Assembly (NCBI GenBank): GCA_030605745.1
Contig: JAUWHT010000158.1
Coordinates: 1 to 7,057, forward strand
DNA from: Pirellulales bacterium
GTDB taxonomy: Bacteria > Planctomycetota > Planctomycetia > Pirellulales > Thermoguttaceae
Reading direction: 5' to 3'
DNA length: 7,057 bases
The first letter of the stretch is position 1. The number at the start of each line of letters is the position of its first letter. Under the pieces are notes generated by a model that was given only the letters and a program-made list of their open reading frames with translations, did no database searches and was not told where the DNA came from. Shown here piece by piece: positions 5,418 to 7,057 of the stretch. The position numbers were made by a program, and so were the translations under genes.

Positions 5418-6923
5418 CCGAACGCCACAGGAAAGCCCACTCGTCATAAAACCACCTCTCGCAAGCCGAACCGCCGAACTGCCCGCGCCCGCTCAAACGG
5501 TAACGATCAGATCGAAGACCCGGTGCGGATATACCTGATGCAGATGGGTCAGATTCCCCTGCTCAGCCGCCGGGAGGAGGTCGCGTCGGCCAAGCGGATC
5601 GAGCGGACCCGCAGGCGGTTCCGCCACAGCATGTTGGCCACCGACTACGTGTTGCAGTCGGCAATCGACATGTTGGAAAACATAGGCGGCGGCAAGCTGC
5701 GCCTAGATCGGACGATCGAGGTGTCGGTGGTCAACGTCCGGGAGAAGCGGCGGCTGCTGAAACTGCTGACCCCGAACCTGCGGACGCTGAAGCACCTAGT
5801 CCGGCAGAACAGGCAGGACTTTGCGGTGGCTATCAACAAGCGTACGCGGATAAAGCAGCGTCGCGCGGCCTGGCGCCGGCTGATAGTGCGTCGCGGCAAG
5901 GCGGTTCGGCTGATCGAGGAGTTGGGGCTGCGGACCCAGCGACTACAGCCGATATTGGACAAGCTGAAGGAGATTTCCCAGCGGATGGCGGATATCACCG
6001 AACAGCTTACCGAACTGCGCGGCAAGCGGAGCGCTGCCGGTCGGGCGGCCGAACTACGCAAGGAACTGCGTTACCTGATGCGGGTGACCTTGGAAAGTCC
6101 GGCCACGCTGCGCCGGCGGATCGATCGAACCGCAAATCTGCTGAAAGAGTACGACGTCGCCAAGCGGGACCTCTCGGCCGGCAACCTCCGCCTGGTCGTC
6201 TCAATCGCCAAACGCTATCGCAACCGCGGACTAAGCTTCCTGGACCTGATCCAGGAGGGCAATACGGGGTTGATGCGGGCGGTGGACAAGTTCCAGTATG
6301 CTCGCGGCTTTAAGTTCTCCACCTACGCGACCTGGTGGATTCGTCAGGCGATTACCCGGGCGATTGCCGACCAGGGCCGAACCATCCGCGTGCCCATTCA
6401 CATGATCGAGACGATGGGCAAAATCCGAACGGTTAACCAGCAGTTGGTCCAGGAGAACAGCGTCGAGCCGACCATGGAGCAGACCGCCCATGAGGCCGGG
6501 ATGTCGGTCGATGAAGCCACCCGCGTATTGCGGATGAGCCGGCAACCGCTGTCGCTCGATCAACCGGTCGGCGAGCATGAAGACACGTACTTCGGCGACT
6601 TCCTGGAGGACAACCGCGAGGACGATCCGCTTCACGAGATGAACCGCGATTTGCTCAAGTCGCGGATCGCCGCCATGTTGGAAGGATTGGACTATCGCGA
6701 GCGAGAGATTATCCGCCTGCGATACGGCCTGGCTGATGGCTACGCCTACACTCTGGAGGAGGTCGGCAAGATTTTTTCGGTCACCCGGGAGCGTGTCCGC
6801 CAGATCGAGATGAAGGCGGTCGATGCACTGCGGCATCCGATCCGTGCGAGAAAGCTTTCCGGCTTCGTCGAGCGACCGATTCCCGCCCCCTTGACAGCCG
6901 TCGCGACCGGCATTCACGTTTAG
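5415..6923 (+). CDS. rpoD: RNA polymerase sigma-70 factor (RpoD/SigA family)
   Basis: Cytoplasmic sigma factor that directs RNA polymerase core to promoters; 502 residues from the TTG start. Region 1.1 is absent: a short basic tail (RKPNRRTARARS) leads into region 1.2 at about 35-66 (DPVRIYLMQMGQIPLLSRRE). Residues about 67-245 are a long, arginine-rich, largely helical non-conserved insert. Region 2 spans 246-327, with core-binding residues (NLRLVVSIAKRYRNRGLSFL) and the -10 recognition helix (WWIRQAITRAIADQGRTIRV). Region 3 follows (about 328-405). Region 4 has a complete -35 helix-turn-helix at about 446-468 (TLEEVGKIFSVTRERVRQIE). The residues that read -10 and -35 elements in E. coli RpoD appear conserved, so standard promoter specificity is expected. 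It may be the housekeeping factor or a close paralogue, since planctomycetes can carry more than one. It appears monocistronic: debris lies upstream and a palindrome begins nine bases after the stop. The extension back to GTG 5250 is rejected as non-sigma-like. Confidence 0.93.
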   Translation: MPNATGKPTRHKTTSRKPNRRTARARSNGNDQIEDPVRIYLMQMGQIPLLSRREEVASAKRIERTRRRFRHSMLATDYVLQSAIDMLENIGGGKLRLDRTIEVSVVNVREKRRLLKLLTPNLRTLKHLVRQNRQDFAVAINKRTRIKQRRAAWRRLIVRRGKAVRLIEELGLRTQRLQPILDKLKEISQRMADITEQLTELRGKRSAAGRAAELRKELRYLMRVTLESPATLRRRIDRTANLLKEYDVAKRDLSAGNLRLVVSIAKRYRNRGLSFLDLIQEGNTGLMRAVDKFQYARGFKFSTYATWWIRQAITRAIADQGRTIRVPIHMIETMGKIRTVNQQLVQENSVEPTMEQTAHEAGMSVDEATRVLRMSRQPLSLDQPVGEHEDTYFGDFLEDNREDDPLHEMNRDLLKSRIAAMLEGLDYREREIIRLRYGLADGYAYTLEEVGKIFSVTRERVRQIEMKAVDALRHPIRARKLSGFVERPIPAPLTAVATGIHV

Positions 6924-6931
6924 CCCGTATT

Positions 6932-7016
6932 GTGTAGCGGCTGGGCTTGCCCAGCGCGGTGTTTGGTGGCCAAGTTGCGCCCATGCTAACGCGCTGGGCC
7001 AGCCCAGCCGCTACAC
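6932..7016. repeat. 27-bp nested palindrome after sigma gene
   Basis: The left arm 6932-6958 (GTGTAGCGGCTGGGC and onward) and right arm 6990-7016 are reverse complements at 26 of 27 positions around a 31-base loop. Each arm is itself a hairpin: GCTGGGC-TT-GCCCAGC on the left and GCTGGGC-CA-GCCCAGC on the right. The element can therefore fold as one long stem or two short ones. Starting nine bases after the sigma stop, it could end or protect the transcript, though no T-run follows. Its form suits a dispersed palindromic element; copy number cannot be judged from one window. Confidence 0.85.
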
Positions 7017-7057
7017 GGGTTTACGCTGAATAATCCGGGTTTAGCCGTCTCCGGAGT

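Noticed and set aside
6231..6917. 228-codon minus-strand frame inside the sigma gene
   Set aside because: It lies antisense to the most conserved sigma regions and follows their codon pattern.

Overview
The window looks like a piece of a planctomycete chromosome or metagenomic contig. The main evidence is the sigma factor at 5415-6923, which carries the long arginine-rich insert between regions 1.2 and 2 that I associate with planctomycete RpoD/SigA proteins. A very large secreted protein of uncertain function and several families of short intergenic palindromes and repeats fit the same picture. Lineage is an inference from remembered family features, not from a search.

Layout, left to right. 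Positions 1-237 are non-coding and hold a C-rich tandem repeat (G-rich on the minus strand). At 259-534 lies a truncated PIN-domain (VapC-like) toxin, joined at about 470 to the start of a second tiny reading frame (473-541) that may be an antitoxin-like remnant. At 603-4202 is the main gene of the left half: an exported protein of about 1,199 residues. It has a probable TIM-barrel-like region, beta-rich middle parts, and a glutamine-amidotransferase/ThuA-like C-terminal domain whose second half is repeated near its N terminus. Facing it on the minus strand are two degraded gene pieces: an HsdR N-terminal (PD-(D/E)XK nuclease) fragment (4026-4622) and the frameshifted end of a tetratricopeptide-repeat protein (4623-4858). 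A TCATTCGT repeat cluster sits where they meet. A 26-bp inverted repeat (4955-5030) and a non-coding stretch of about 380 bases with a stable hairpin follow. Then comes an intact sigma-70 factor with a TTG start (5415-6923), followed nine bases after its stop by a 27-bp nested palindrome.

Functionally only two genes look intact: the secreted protein and the sigma factor. They are 1.2 kb apart, separated by minus-strand debris, and nothing suggests that they work together. The rest is remnants of a toxin-antitoxin pair, a restriction enzyme and a TPR protein, with repeats next to or inside the gene boundaries. I do not see a complete new defence or mobile system. The observations of most interest are the half-domain duplication in the large secreted protein, the fragment-and-repeat mosaic at 4026-5030, and the nested palindrome after the sigma gene.
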